Assembly (NCBI RefSeq): GCF_017114985.1
Contig: NZ_JABXKP010000106.1
Location: 28,231 to 92,230 of the forward strand
Reading direction: 5' to 3'
Source: Nostoc sp. JL33
GTDB taxonomy: Bacteria; Cyanobacteriota; Cyanobacteriia; Cyanobacteriales; Nostocaceae
Length of the DNA stretch: 64,000 bases
The notes beneath the pieces were generated by a model, which worked only from the letters and a program-made list of their open reading frames with translations, did not search any database and had not been told where the DNA came from. Shown here one piece after another: positions 42,784 to 51,598 of this stretch (positions are counted from its first letter, which is position 1; every line of letters begins with the position of its first letter). Position numbers and translations under genes: made by a program.

Positions 42784-45152
42784 GTGCGAATAAAATCAAA
42801 CTGCCTGTGGTAGACGGGCGGCTGCCTGTGGACGCTGTGTAAGACCATCACGAGATTTAGTTCTCGACTTCAGTGCAAGTTCCTAACGTGGCAACGGCGA
42901 GTGAGACGGGAAACTCCGAGGACGAATAGTGCGACTCGTTGCTTAGTGAATCACGGTAATCAGCCCGTACATAACTAAGCCAACCTGACAGCAGATTACT
43001 GTCACCAAAGGTTGAACTCTCGGTCAGATGTAGGTGAGAGTCCTACCAATCAGACTCAGATTTGACTCCTTATCTGCCCACACCGAACAAGCTCGGTTCT
43101 TGTAGAGTGAAGCTCTTAACTGGGCGCAATCAGACAGCCGTTACGGGCTGACACTGGCGCTAACAGGGAGTTCCCACGGTGAAATCGGGTCTAGAAAAAC
43201 GACTCACTTCGGAGCAGGGCGTAACACAAAAACCCCTGACTTCACTGGAGTTCATTCCCGCCGTAATCTGTTCGGAAAACGGTAAGAGTCCAGGGAATCC
43301 AGTAGTCGAATTGACCACACCTAAAGGAACAATCAATCTCTCCGAGGGAACGAATAAAAACTAGCTGTGGGTCTTGGGGCAGTCGAACCCCAGGTAGCCC
43401 AGACGAGCGGAGGAATCCCCACGGCTAGGGTAGGACAGACCGTAATTGGTCTGAGGTGTTAAGAAAATACAAACTAGAGAAGAGAATGATTAGACACAGT
43501 TACAAAACTAGTGAATCTTGGAAAGGGCTACCGTGGAAGAAATTCCGCAAGAATCTCTTTCGCCTTCACTCATCGCGTATTCAAAGCTGTTCAAGTGGGA
43601 GACAAGCGGAAAGCTAGGTCACTCCAAAAGCTTATTTTTAAATCTACCTCGGCTCGATTTCTTGCAATAAGACAAGTATCTCAGCTAAACGCTGGTAAAA
43701 AGACGGCTGGTATTGATGGGAAGAAATCCCTATCATTCGAGGAACGCTTCAGGTTAGAAGAACTACTCAAAATGAATAGTGGAAATTGGAAACATAAAGG
43801 CTTACGGGAAATCCCCATCCCCAAGAAGGACGGGACAACCAGAATGCTTAAGATACCTACCATCGCGGATAGAGCTTGGCAATGCCTTGCAAAATATGCA
43901 CTGGAACCAGCACACGAAGCCACTTTCCACGCCAGGAGTTACGGGTTCAGAACCGGGCGCTCTGCCCACGATGCACAACAGCACATCTTCTCAAACCTAT
44001 GTTCACAAGGTAACGGAATAGAAAAACGAGTAATTGAACTCGATATTGAAAAGTGCTTCGACCGGATTAACCACTCAACAATAATGGACGAACTCATCGC
44101 CCCCAAAGGCTTAAAACTCGGAATCTTCCGATGCCTCAAGGCTGGAGTCAACCCAGAATTCCCCGAACAAGGTACGCCCCAAGGGGGAGTGGTCAGCCCA
44201 CTACTAGCCAACATCGCACTCAACGGAATTGAGAGTATCCATAGATACCACTACGGATACAAAGAGGGAAAAAGGATTACACCTAAAACATCGGCAGTAA
44301 AAATTGCCGAGCCATCAGTCCGATATGCGGACGATATGGTTATTATACTTCGACCCGAAGACAACGCGATAGAGATACTTGAGAGAATCAGCGAGTTTCT
44401 CCGCAAACGCGGAATGAATGTAAGTCAAAAGAAAACCAAAGTTACCGCCGCGACAGATGGGTTTGATTTCCTCGGCTGGCACTTCAAAGTCCAGACAAAC
44501 GGAAAGTTCAGAAGCATCCCATCAGTGGATAACTTCAAAGCGTTCCGTAAGAAAGTAAAACACATCGTCAACAACTCGAATTATGGTGCTACCACAAAGG
44601 CTGAGAAATTAGCCCCGGTAGTTAGAGGTTGGAGAAATTACCATAAGTTCTGCAAGATGGACGGGTCTAGAAACTCGTTATACCACATCCAAAAAAGAGC
44701 TTACACGGTACTCAACAAGGAAACCAAGCAAAACCGCCACTCTAGCAAGAAATTACTAGACAAAGCATTTCCGAAGGTTCCCTACTCCGAAGGTAGCCAC
44801 GTCATGGTCAAAGGAATCAAATCCCCCTATGACGGAGATACAGCCTATTGGAGTGAACGTAACAGTAAACTCTATGGCGGCGAAACCTCTAAAACTCTTA
44901 AGAAGCAAAACCATAAATGTGCTTCCTGCGGTTTAAAGTTCATCGATGAAGAACGAATTCATCTGCATCACATCGATGGAAATCACACCAACTGGAAGAA
45001 AAATAATCTTGAAGCAATTCATGAGAGTTGCCACGATTACAAACACATGAGCAAATGCGAAAGCTAAGAACATCGGAAGCTGGGTGCGGTGAAAGCCGCA
45101 CGCCCAGATTTAACAGAGAGGGGCGCGGGATAATACCCGCCTTCGACTCTAC
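42784..45152 (+). mobile_element. group II intron with encoded reverse transcriptase
   Basis: About 2.37 kb. It begins GTGCGAA (42784). Domain V near 45075-45109 has the AGC triad and GCGGTGAAAGCCGC. Domain VI follows, and the 3' end is CTCTAC (45152). The reverse transcriptase gene sits in domain IV. Candidate exon pairing: intron ACACCG (43080-43085) is complementary to exon CGGTGT (42777-42782). Joining the flanks restores one open frame, which supports these boundaries. Confidence 0.82.
43511..45067 (+). CDS. ltrA: group II intron reverse transcriptase/maturase
   Basis: 518 residues. RT domains with YADD (~272-275), maturase domain X (LAPVVRGWRNYHKFCKM) and a C-terminal HNH endonuclease (CASCGLKF...HLHHIDGNHTNW...NNLEAIHESCHDYKH). 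It mediates splicing and retrohoming. The true start is probably ATG 43486 (MIRHSYKTSESWKGLPW), but one extra base at about 43567 shifts that frame. The GTG at 43511 opens the downstream frame with a different first ~19 residues. Confidence 0.9.
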   Translation: MNLGKGYRGRNSARISFAFTHRVFKAVQVGDKRKARSLQKLIFKSTSARFLAIRQVSQLNAGKKTAGIDGKKSLSFEERFRLEELLKMNSGNWKHKGLREIPIPKKDGTTRMLKIPTIADRAWQCLAKYALEPAHEATFHARSYGFRTGRSAHDAQQHIFSNLCSQGNGIEKRVIELDIEKCFDRINHSTIMDELIAPKGLKLGIFRCLKAGVNPEFPEQGTPQGGVVSPLLANIALNGIESIHRYHYGYKEGKRITPKTSAVKIAEPSVRYADDMVIILRPEDNAIEILERISEFLRKRGMNVSQKKTKVTAATDGFDFLGWHFKVQTNGKFRSIPSVDNFKAFRKKVKHIVNNSNYGATTKAEKLAPVVRGWRNYHKFCKMDGSRNSLYHIQKRAYTVLNKETKQNRHSSKKLLDKAFPKVPYSEGSHVMVKGIKSPYDGDTAYWSERNSKLYGGETSKTLKKQNHKCASCGLKFIDEERIHLHHIDGNHTNWKKNNLEAIHESCHDYKHMSKCES

Positions 45153-45230
45153 CAGACCGTCACTGGTTCAATGATGTTGGAAGCCCCAACCTCAGCGAAG
45201 CAGGTTGGGGTACTTCACTCTGATTTGTGA
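45153..45230 (+). pseudogene. 3' exon and right-end hairpin of the interrupted element
   Basis: Continues the 42700-42783 frame as QTVTGSMMLEAPTSAK to a stop at ~45228. The same DNA forms the hairpin CCCCAACCT...AGGTTGGGG (45184-45211), of the kind at right ends of IS200/605 elements. Confidence 0.5.
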
Positions 45231-45248
45231 TCATCTCGGAAATTTCCC

Positions 45249-45351
45249 CCAAAAGACATAGGAGTGAAAATGAATGTAGAGACGTAGCACTGCTACGTCT
45301 CTACAAGGGTTCTGGATAACGCATATTTAATTTCACGCCTATGTCTTTTGG
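45249..45351. repeat. nested palindromic element
   Basis: Outer arms CCAAAAGACATAGG (45249-45262) and its exact complement (45338-45351). Inner perfect 14-base palindromic arms GTAGAGACGTAGCA / TGCTACGTCTCTAC at 45276-45304. A miniature inverted-repeat element with a second hairpin repeat inside. Confidence 0.75.
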
Positions 45352-45477
45352 TATACGCCTTTATTTGATGGTTTTCATGCGTAGCCCCGTTTAAGAATTG
45401 TAGCGTGCCTATTTTGACTGACTGCCAAAAGTATTTAATGGTGAAGCAATAGCAACAATTTACTAAGGGGAACGAAC

Positions 45478-45642
45478 ATGGCAAAGTATAAATGTACTGT
45501 TTGCGCCTATGAATATGACCCAGAAGTAGGCGATCCAGATAGCGATATAGAACCGGGAACAGCTTTTGAAGATATACCAGACGATTGGGTATGTCCAACT
45601 TGCGGTGCCCAAAAATCAGACTTTGAACCCGATGAAGAGTGA
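45478..45642 (+). CDS. rubredoxin
   Basis: 54-residue soluble rubredoxin: CTVCAYEYDPEVGDPDSDI, GTAFEDIPDDWVCPTCGAQKSDF with the four iron-binding Cys (CxxC and CPxCG). One-electron carrier in oxidative-stress or reductive reactions. AAGGGG lies 8 bases before the ATG. No membrane anchor, unlike thylakoid RubA. The flavoprotein gene at 45688 follows by 45 bases and could be in the same transcript. Confidence 0.95.
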   Translation: MAKYKCTVCAYEYDPEVGDPDSDIEPGTAFEDIPDDWVCPTCGAQKSDFEPDEE

Positions 45643-45687
45643 AGATAACAGTTAGCCTAGAGAGTAGGTGCTGTAAAAGAGACATTT

Positions 45688-46932
45688 TTGAAATTGTTAC
45701 CGTTACAAATTGTAATTATTGGGGGTGGGGCAGCAGGATTTTTTGGCGCGATCGCTTGTGCTAAAGCCAATCCTCAAGCCGAAGTTACTTTACTCGAAGC
45801 CAGTCGCCAACCCCTAGCGAAAGTGCTAATTTCTGGTGGCGGGCGCTGCAACGTTACTCATGCTTGCTTTGCCCCTGAAGAGTTAGTGCAAAATTACCCT
45901 AGAGGTGCAAAAGCTTTGCGGGGTGCTTTTACTCGTTTTGGGACTGAAGATACAGTAGCTTGGTTTGCTGCTGGTGGAGTCTATCTCAAAACTGAAGCTG
46001 ATGGGCGGATGTTTCCTGTCACCAATACTTCAGAAACCATTGTGGAATGTCTAATTAAAGCAGTGGCGGCATCTGGGGTAAAACTCCGTATCGGTACACT
46101 TGTAACTTCAGTGAAACGAACTCCAGCAGATAGGGGGTTTGAAATTTTTCTGAAGTCGGGAGAGACGATTAAATGCGATCGCTTACTTCTGGCGACCGGC
46201 AGCAGCCTTGTGGGTTATAAAATTGTCCAAGAGTTAAATCATCAAATAGAACCGCCAGTACCCTCTCTATTTACCTTCAATATTGCTGATCCTCAATTGC
46301 GGGCTTTAGCTGGAGTTAGCGTTAACCCTGCCCAATTGCGGTTATCTGCGGGCGGAAAATCCCAATTACAACAAACTGGCCCATTACTAATTACCCACTG
46401 GGGTTTGAGTGGCCCCGCAGTTCTGAAGCTTTCTGCTTGGGGTGCGAGAGTTTTGCACGAAAGCCGCTATCAAGCCAGATTATTGATTAATTGGCTGCCC
46501 CAATTGCAACAAGAAGAAGTGCGAGAAAAAGTTTTAGCAGTTAAAGATGAATGGGGAAAGAAAGCGATCGCATTGCATCGCGGCGTTGATCTCCCCCATC
46601 GTCTCTGGCAATATATCATTGCTCGTGCAGGCATCACCACAGAAGACCGTTGGGCAGAAATATCTAATAAAACCTTAAATCAACTGGTGCAAGAACTTAC
46701 TCAGGGACAATACTTAATCAACGGCAAAGGAGCCTTCAAAGAAGAATTTGTTACCTGTGGCGGTGTGAACCTCAAAGAAGTCAACTTTAAGACAATGGAA
46801 AGTAGATTAGTTCCTGGTCTTTATTTTGCCGGAGAAATTTTAGATATTGATGGCGTTACCGGTGGGTTTAACTTCCAAAGTGCTTGGACAACCGGGTATT
46901 TAGCAGGGATAGCAATGGCAACTAGCGAATAA
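45688..46932 (+). CDS. BaiN/HI0933-family FAD-dependent oxidoreductase
   Basis: 414 residues. FAD-binding IVIIGGGAAGFFGAIACA at the N-terminus, VLISGGGRCNVTHACF (family hallmark), ADGRMFPVTNTSETIVECL, LLLATGS, and the end GLYFAGEILDIDGVTGGFNFQSAW. HI0933-like flavoproteins reduce unsaturated or aromatic substrates in known cases; the substrate here is unknown. The first codon is TTG 45688, as no ATG lies nearby. Rubredoxin upstream could be an electron partner (inference). Confidence 0.9.
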   Translation: MKLLPLQIVIIGGGAAGFFGAIACAKANPQAEVTLLEASRQPLAKVLISGGGRCNVTHACFAPEELVQNYPRGAKALRGAFTRFGTEDTVAWFAAGGVYLKTEADGRMFPVTNTSETIVECLIKAVAASGVKLRIGTLVTSVKRTPADRGFEIFLKSGETIKCDRLLLATGSSLVGYKIVQELNHQIEPPVPSLFTFNIADPQLRALAGVSVNPAQLRLSAGGKSQLQQTGPLLITHWGLSGPAVLKLSAWGARVLHESRYQARLLINWLPQLQQEEVREKVLAVKDEWGKKAIALHRGVDLPHRLWQYIIARAGITTEDRWAEISNKTLNQLVQELTQGQYLINGKGAFKEEFVTCGGVNLKEVNFKTMESRLVPGLYFAGEILDIDGVTGGFNFQSAWTTGYLAGIAMATSE

Positions 46933-46995
46933 TCCCGCTAGAGGGATTATGACAGCTTAAAAGAGTTCGTAGTAAGCAGTTTAGTGCTTAGAAAA

Positions 46996-47013
46996 TAAGG
47001 ACTAAAGTCCTTA
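46996..47013. terminator. short hairpin after the flavoprotein gene
   Basis: TAAGGACT AA AGTCCTTA, part of a GTAGTAAGGACTTTAGTCC-type dispersed repeat. Weak terminator at best. Confidence 0.4.
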
Positions 47014-47189
47014 CTACGGTTCTGGGCACTGCTGATTAGGGGCTTTTTTAGTTGTTGCTTTTAACTACGACAAGATTGTTGATTCTCATTTTGATCAACC
47101 AAGTAGCAGTATCAAGGCAACAGTCGTCAACCCCGATATCCTTTGCAATTGCGAGTCCGGTTGAAAATGAAAAAGCATCTGATTACTAA

Positions 47190-48218
47190 TTACGAGTTAG
47201 TATCAGGCTCATCTAAAATCTCACTATAAGGTTGAGGTTCTCTTAGGCGCTGTTCAGTATATTGATGGCGAAACTTCACAGCTTCTAAGTAGATTTTTTT
47301 CCGAGCTAAATTAATAATACCTAAAGGCTCATGTTCAGGTAAGGTGTGCCAAGGAGAGAAAGATAACCCCTCATTTAATCGGTTGCGTTCTTCAAAGTCA
47401 AATTTCTGAGCCGGAATTTTGACAGTAGCCAGTTTAATAAATGGTGCATCTTCTTCTTTCCACTCTTTAGTGGGATCTTCAATAGGTGTCTTTTCGTCGT
47501 CTACAAAAAGCTGTACTAGAAAGTCAAAATTTACTTCTTTTGCTTCTTGAGTGAGATATTTGACTACTGCTTCACGCAGATAATTTTCGGAATCAGGTTT
47601 TCTATCGGGAATTTCATCCGGTTGGTGTGGCTGAAGTGAGAACTTAATTACGTGAGAGCCAAGTTTATAGGGAGTCGTACTCCAGTATGGGATGAGTAAG
47701 GGATTCGCTATCTGTTTGCTGCTAGCAGCTTGGATAATTTCAAATACTGGTGCAAGCGATCGCAATAATTCTGGATCAGCCTGACCACTACCAACTTTCC
47801 CCAAATCAGCAAACTGTTGCAGGGTTCGCGTTATAAAAACTGGGTGACTAAGAAAAATAAAATCTTGTGTGTACTTCTCATCATCAAGTACCTTTTCCCC
47901 TTCTACCTCCAGAAGTTTGATAGCTAAACCGCGAATATCTGGTTCCAAGTCTGATTTGAATTTGCCACGTTTTTCAGGTGCAGAAGCATTAGATAACCGT
48001 ACCCAAATTGGATAACTCCGTTTTTGGGCAAACACACCCACCAGCCAGGATTCGGGTATGTTGTCTTCGACAATGAATTCTCCCCAAAGCAAACCATGAC
48101 TTTTAGGATGTGTCTGGCGCAAGTCAGGCCCTTTCTGTGCTTGTTCCTCTAATACACTTGCCAATATGACATCGGTTTCTGCTGACTGTGTGGCTAGGGA
48201 TAAGCTCAAATCGCTCAT
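47190..48218 (-). CDS. catalase-fold heme protein
   Basis: 342 residues, shorter than true catalases (~480+). THPKSHGLLWGEFIV holds the likely distal His, WVRLSNAS the conserved strand, DIRGLAIKLLEVEGEK and QDFIFLSHPVFI follow, and FSPWHTLPEHEPLGIINLARKKIY is the typical end. It resembles the catalase-related allene-oxide-synthase/hydroperoxide group rather than H2O2 catalases; reaction unknown. A lipoxygenase gene is not adjacent. Confidence 0.8.
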   Translation of the reverse strand: MSDLSLSLATQSAETDVILASVLEEQAQKGPDLRQTHPKSHGLLWGEFIVEDNIPESWLVGVFAQKRSYPIWVRLSNASAPEKRGKFKSDLEPDIRGLAIKLLEVEGEKVLDDEKYTQDFIFLSHPVFITRTLQQFADLGKVGSGQADPELLRSLAPVFEIIQAASSKQIANPLLIPYWSTTPYKLGSHVIKFSLQPHQPDEIPDRKPDSENYLREAVVKYLTQEAKEVNFDFLVQLFVDDEKTPIEDPTKEWKEEDAPFIKLATVKIPAQKFDFEERNRLNEGLSFSPWHTLPEHEPLGIINLARKKIYLEAVKFRHQYTEQRLREPQPYSEILDEPDTNS

Positions 48219-48462
48219 GCTTTTTTCCTTGAGTAAAAAATTTTAACAAATCAATACAATTTAAATACTGTGATGAGTATATAGGCTCAAAATATATTTA
48301 TGAGAGTTTTAAGATTAACTTTATAAATAAGAGTTTAAGTTAACATTCTTCTTCCCCAAGTGAGAACTAGTTAGCTGTATGCAATATCACCTCTGCCAAC
48401 ACTTTCGGGAGCATCCCACTTTTTTGCATGTGATTGCGAACGTCGTTCCTCCTCTCTACGAA

Positions 48463-48487
48463 CGCGAATAGCGTGTCGCAGACAGAC
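48463..48487. repeat. 25-base dispersed repeat, copy 2
   Basis: Identical to 40710-40734. Confidence 0.8.
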
Positions 48488-48649
48488 CGGAGGCGAACGC
48501 AATGACAGTTATTCTCTTATTGGAAAATAAAAACTGGGATGCACCCTCTTAATTCTGGGATATTATTAATCATTTCAAAACCTCGAACTTTCTGGAGGAT
48601 GAATAATCTGTATCTTAATTAGGGATTTCCAACAAATAAATTATCCAAT

Positions 48650-48711
48650 CTTGTGGGGTGGGCATCTTGCCCGCCCATGTCCAAAGGCGGGCAAGATGCC
48701 CACCCCACAAG
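48650..48711. repeat. perfect 26-base inverted repeat
   Basis: Arms 48650-48675 and 48686-48711 are exact complements around a 10-base loop; left arm starts CTTGTGGGGTGGGCATC. A GC-rich hairpin in an AT-rich spacer, probably a miniature mobile repeat. Confidence 0.85.
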
Positions 48712-48834
48712 AAGTAGTTGAGTATTTTTTTATTTGTAAGTCCCTTACTTAACTTCTTGCAAAAGTAAAACACCCGCCCAAAAATTTATTTTTGGGCTAA
48801 TAGCTCAACTCGGTTTAAACCAAATAATGACATT

Positions 48835-48864
48835 AGTTTTAGTCCGTTTCAACGGACTAAAACT
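48835..48864. repeat. 14-base-stem hairpin
   Basis: AGTTTTAGTCCGTT, loop TC, AACGGACTAAAACT, perfect. It stands 4 bases before another hairpin. Confidence 0.75.
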
Positions 48865-48868
48865 ATTA

Positions 48869-48890
48869 GCCAGGGACTTGAGTCCCTGGC
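48869..48890. repeat. 10-base-stem hairpin
   Basis: GCCAGGGACT TG AGTCCCTGGC, perfect. Together with 48835-48864 it forms a double-hairpin element about 100 bases before lpxD. Confidence 0.75.
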
Positions 48891-48993
48891 AGTTTAAGTA
48901 TTTTCGTAATAGGTTTACTAATTATCTGGCTAGTACAAAGTGACAAAAATCAAGCTACCATCCTTTGTAAATCAATTTTGAACATACCCAACA

Positions 48994-50046
48994 ATGAAAT
49001 TCAGCGAAATCCTCCGCCAATTTGGTGAAGCAGCCACCAATCATAGTCTGACTAGCAACCCAGACCATGACCCAGAAATTACAGGGATAGCAGCTATTGA
49101 TGAAGCTACCAACGGTACTCTCAGCTACGTAGAAGGGGCAAAATTTGGGTCTTTTGTTGGCAAGACCAATGCTAGTGCTTTAATTTTGCCCCAAGACGAA
49201 AAATTACAGGTAATTGCACAAGAGAGAGGTATTGTCTGGATAGCGACCTCAGATCCGCGACTGTTGTTTGCCAAAGCGATCGCACTTTTTTACCAACCAT
49301 ATCGCCCTAGCCCAGAAATTCATCCCACTGCTGTAATTCACTCCACCGCAAAAGTTGGTAGTGATGTTTATATTGGCCCCCATGCTGTGATTCAGCAAGG
49401 GGTGGAAATTGGCAATGGCGCAATCATTCATCCGAATGTGGTGATTTATCCAGATGCCAAAATAGGCGATCGCACCATCTTACACGCCAACTGTACCATC
49501 CACGAACGCACCCGCATCGGTGCAGATTGCGTCATTCATAGTGGTGCTGTCATCGGTGCAGAAGGCTTTGGTTTTGTTCCTACCCGGACTGGTTGGTTAA
49601 AAATGGAACAATCCGGCTATACAGTTTTAGAAGATGGCGTGGAAGTTGGCTGCAACAGTGGTATTGACCGCCCAGCCGTCGGAGAAACACGGATAGGTCG
49701 CAATACAGTAATTGATAACTTAGTGCAAATAGGTCATGGTTGCCAAACCGGTGCTGGGTGTGCGATCGCAGGTCAGGTTGGCATGGCGGGAGGTGTTAAA
49801 CTGGGAAATCGCGTTATCTTAGCTGGACAAACAGGAATAGTCAATCAAGTGAAGATCGGAGATGGGGCGATGACATCTGCTCAAAGTGGAATTCACAACG
49901 ATGTTGCACCAGGAGAAGTTGTCTGCGGATCTCCAGCCCTTCCTTACAAACTATATCTCAAGGTATCTGCTGTTTATGGTCGCCTGCCAGATATGTATCA
50001 ATCGCTAAAACAATTGCAACGTAAATTCAAAAATAGCAGTGATTAG
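48994..50046 (+). CDS. lpxD: UDP-3-O-acylglucosamine N-acyltransferase
   Basis: 350 residues. Adds the N-linked hydroxyacyl chain in lipid A synthesis. N-terminal uridine-binding domain (~1-105), then left-handed beta-helix hexapeptide repeats (VGSDVYIGPHAVIQQGVEIGNG), the catalytic His in VQIGHGCQTGAG, and a C-terminal helix (YQSLKQLQRKF). Full length. It is not in the usual lpxC-fabZ-lpxA group, so it may be a second, stand-alone copy. A 21-base tandem repeat begins 8 bases past its stop. Confidence 0.95.
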   Translation: MKFSEILRQFGEAATNHSLTSNPDHDPEITGIAAIDEATNGTLSYVEGAKFGSFVGKTNASALILPQDEKLQVIAQERGIVWIATSDPRLLFAKAIALFYQPYRPSPEIHPTAVIHSTAKVGSDVYIGPHAVIQQGVEIGNGAIIHPNVVIYPDAKIGDRTILHANCTIHERTRIGADCVIHSGAVIGAEGFGFVPTRTGWLKMEQSGYTVLEDGVEVGCNSGIDRPAVGETRIGRNTVIDNLVQIGHGCQTGAGCAIAGQVGMAGGVKLGNRVILAGQTGIVNQVKIGDGAMTSAQSGIHNDVAPGEVVCGSPALPYKLYLKVSAVYGRLPDMYQSLKQLQRKFKNSSD

Positions 50047-50053
50047 TAGATAA

Positions 50054-50192
50054 GAACTTGGAACTTCAGCTTCAGAACTCGGAACTTCAAGCTCATAACT
50101 CGGAACTTCAAGCTCATAACTCGGAACTTCAAGCTCAGAACTCGGAACTTCAAGCTCAAAACTCGGAACTTCAAGCTCAAAACTCGGAACTT
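50054..50192. repeat. 21-base tandem repeat, six copies
   Basis: Six complete units (50054-50179) of a 21-base sequence with core AACTCGGAACTTCAAGCTCA, then a partial seventh. Units 2-6 differ only at the first one or two positions. The unit is a multiple of three, so all minus-strand frames stay open, but no credible gene uses them. Confidence 0.92.
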
Positions 50193-50267
50193 TGAGAATT
50201 TCCAAATATAGTACACACAATTGGTAGAGGCACAAGAATGTTGTGCCCCTACCTTGTACTCCATCAA

Positions 50268-51173
50268 CTAAAATCCTAATTTTTCCAACACTGGCTTTGT
50301 GGAAACAATGTGGCGTTCTAAACCCAGTTCTTTTGGACTAACCCCAAGTGCTAAAGCAATTAACTGGGGTAAATGCAACACTGGTAAACCTAGCTTCTGT
50401 TCAATCACTTTTTCCACCTCTGGTTGACGCGAATCTAAATTTAAGTGGCACAGAGGACAAGGCGTAACTATACAGTCAGCACCAGATGCCAAAGCGTCCT
50501 GAATATGCATCCCCGCCATTTTAAAAGATTGGGTAGTGGCATAACTAGAAAGCGGCCAACCACAACATTGCGTCCGCCCTCGGTAATAAATTGGTGTTGC
50601 ACCCACCGCCCGAAACATATTTTCCATCGCTTCCGGTTGGAACGGGTCGTCATAGGGCATATATTTTTGAGCGCGGAGGAGATAACAGCCATAAAAAGCC
50701 GCACATTTTAATCCAGTTAACTTCCGGGTGACACGTTTGGTAATTTCCTCTAAACCATAATCTGTGACTAAGGCGTAAAGGAGATGTTTAACCTCAGTAC
50801 TGCCGCGATAAGGTGAACAGCCTTCTTTATGCAGCAAGCCATTAACCTGTTGAATATAAGCAGGGTTAGAAGTCTTACATTCTTTCAGGTGTTCGTTGAC
50901 GTGACCGATAACACCTTGACAAGTGCTGCAATGGGTAAGTAAGGGCAGATTTAATTCTTCTGCTAAAGCAATATTTCTGGCGTTGACTGTATCTTCCAGC
51001 AGTTGAGAATCTTCTTTAAATGTGCCAGAACCGCAGCAAGCAGCTTTTTTAAGTTCAACCAATTCAATGCCCAGCGCTTGGGTAAGGGCTTGAGTTGACT
51101 GGTAAAGTTCCCGACAGGCCCCTTGGGCAACACAACCGGGGAAGTAAGCGTATTTAAGTGTCTGAGATAGCAT
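50268..51173 (-). CDS. HdrB-like CCG-domain protein
   Basis: 301 residues with two cysteine-rich CCG domains: CVAQGACRELY...KKAACCGSGTF...THCSTCQGV and CAAFYGCYLLRAQ...QCCGWPLSS...TPCPLCHLNLD. This is the HdrB / SdhE-type fold (heterodisulfide reductase B or succinate dehydrogenase anchor of archaeal/cyanobacterial type), binding unusual Fe-S clusters. In cyanobacteria it is often annotated as succinate dehydrogenase subunit C-like; partner subunits are not in the window. Confidence 0.88.
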   Translation of the reverse strand: MLSQTLKYAYFPGCVAQGACRELYQSTQALTQALGIELVELKKAACCGSGTFKEDSQLLEDTVNARNIALAEELNLPLLTHCSTCQGVIGHVNEHLKECKTSNPAYIQQVNGLLHKEGCSPYRGSTEVKHLLYALVTDYGLEEITKRVTRKLTGLKCAAFYGCYLLRAQKYMPYDDPFQPEAMENMFRAVGATPIYYRGRTQCCGWPLSSYATTQSFKMAGMHIQDALASGADCIVTPCPLCHLNLDSRQPEVEKVIEQKLGLPVLHLPQLIALALGVSPKELGLERHIVSTKPVLEKLGF

Positions 51174-51598
51174 AGAAGTATGTTTGGGTTAGAGCGATCG
51201 CTCTAAGCAATAACTGTTTTATCTGTTTTATCATCCCTTGTTAGCACCAAAGTTCTGATGTTTGACGTTGGGCGACCCTTTAACCGTCTAGGTTCAAAGC
51301 CGCCGCGTCTACATATTCTTATTGCTACCAAGGCTGTAAATACTGAACGAGACATTGTAAAAAATTTTAGCAATAATTAAACCGAAGCATTTACACCCTA
51401 TCGGCGATCGCGTAGCACGCTCCACTGCCCAAGTGTTACCAAAAAACTTACCCGATTCTTTTTAGAAGAAAGGTTTTCTCACATAAAGCCCCTTGGCAGT
51501 ATGCGGGCGATCGCGCTTGACGATAAGATGTATATGCTCAAAACAATGTTTCCCGTAAAGAGCAGAACCTAGCAACTGGTTAAGGACTTTTATTATTT
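51174..51598. other. 425-base spacer before acpP
   Basis: Promoters for the HdrB-like gene (minus) and acpP (plus) must lie here. GCGATCGC-type sites occur at about 51195, 51405 and 51510. No open frame or strong hairpin seen. Confidence 0.6.

Larger units (their letters stand above)
48219..48993. other. 775-base spacer with several palindromes
   Basis: No gene. Contains the 25-base dispersed repeat (48463-48487) and three strong hairpins described separately (48650-48711, 48835-48864, 48869-48890). The remainder is AT-rich. Confidence 0.6.

Noticed and set aside
45293..45685. Minus-strand frame of 130 codons
   Set aside because: It is the antisense shadow of the rubredoxin gene on the plus strand.
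50054..50192. Possible CRISPR array
   Set aside because: Units are directly adjacent without spacers, and no cas genes are present.
50005..50267. Minus-strand frames with repeating VPSFELE or KFRVLSL peptides
   Set aside because: They arise because a 21-base tandem repeat keeps every frame open. No start signal or known repeat protein.
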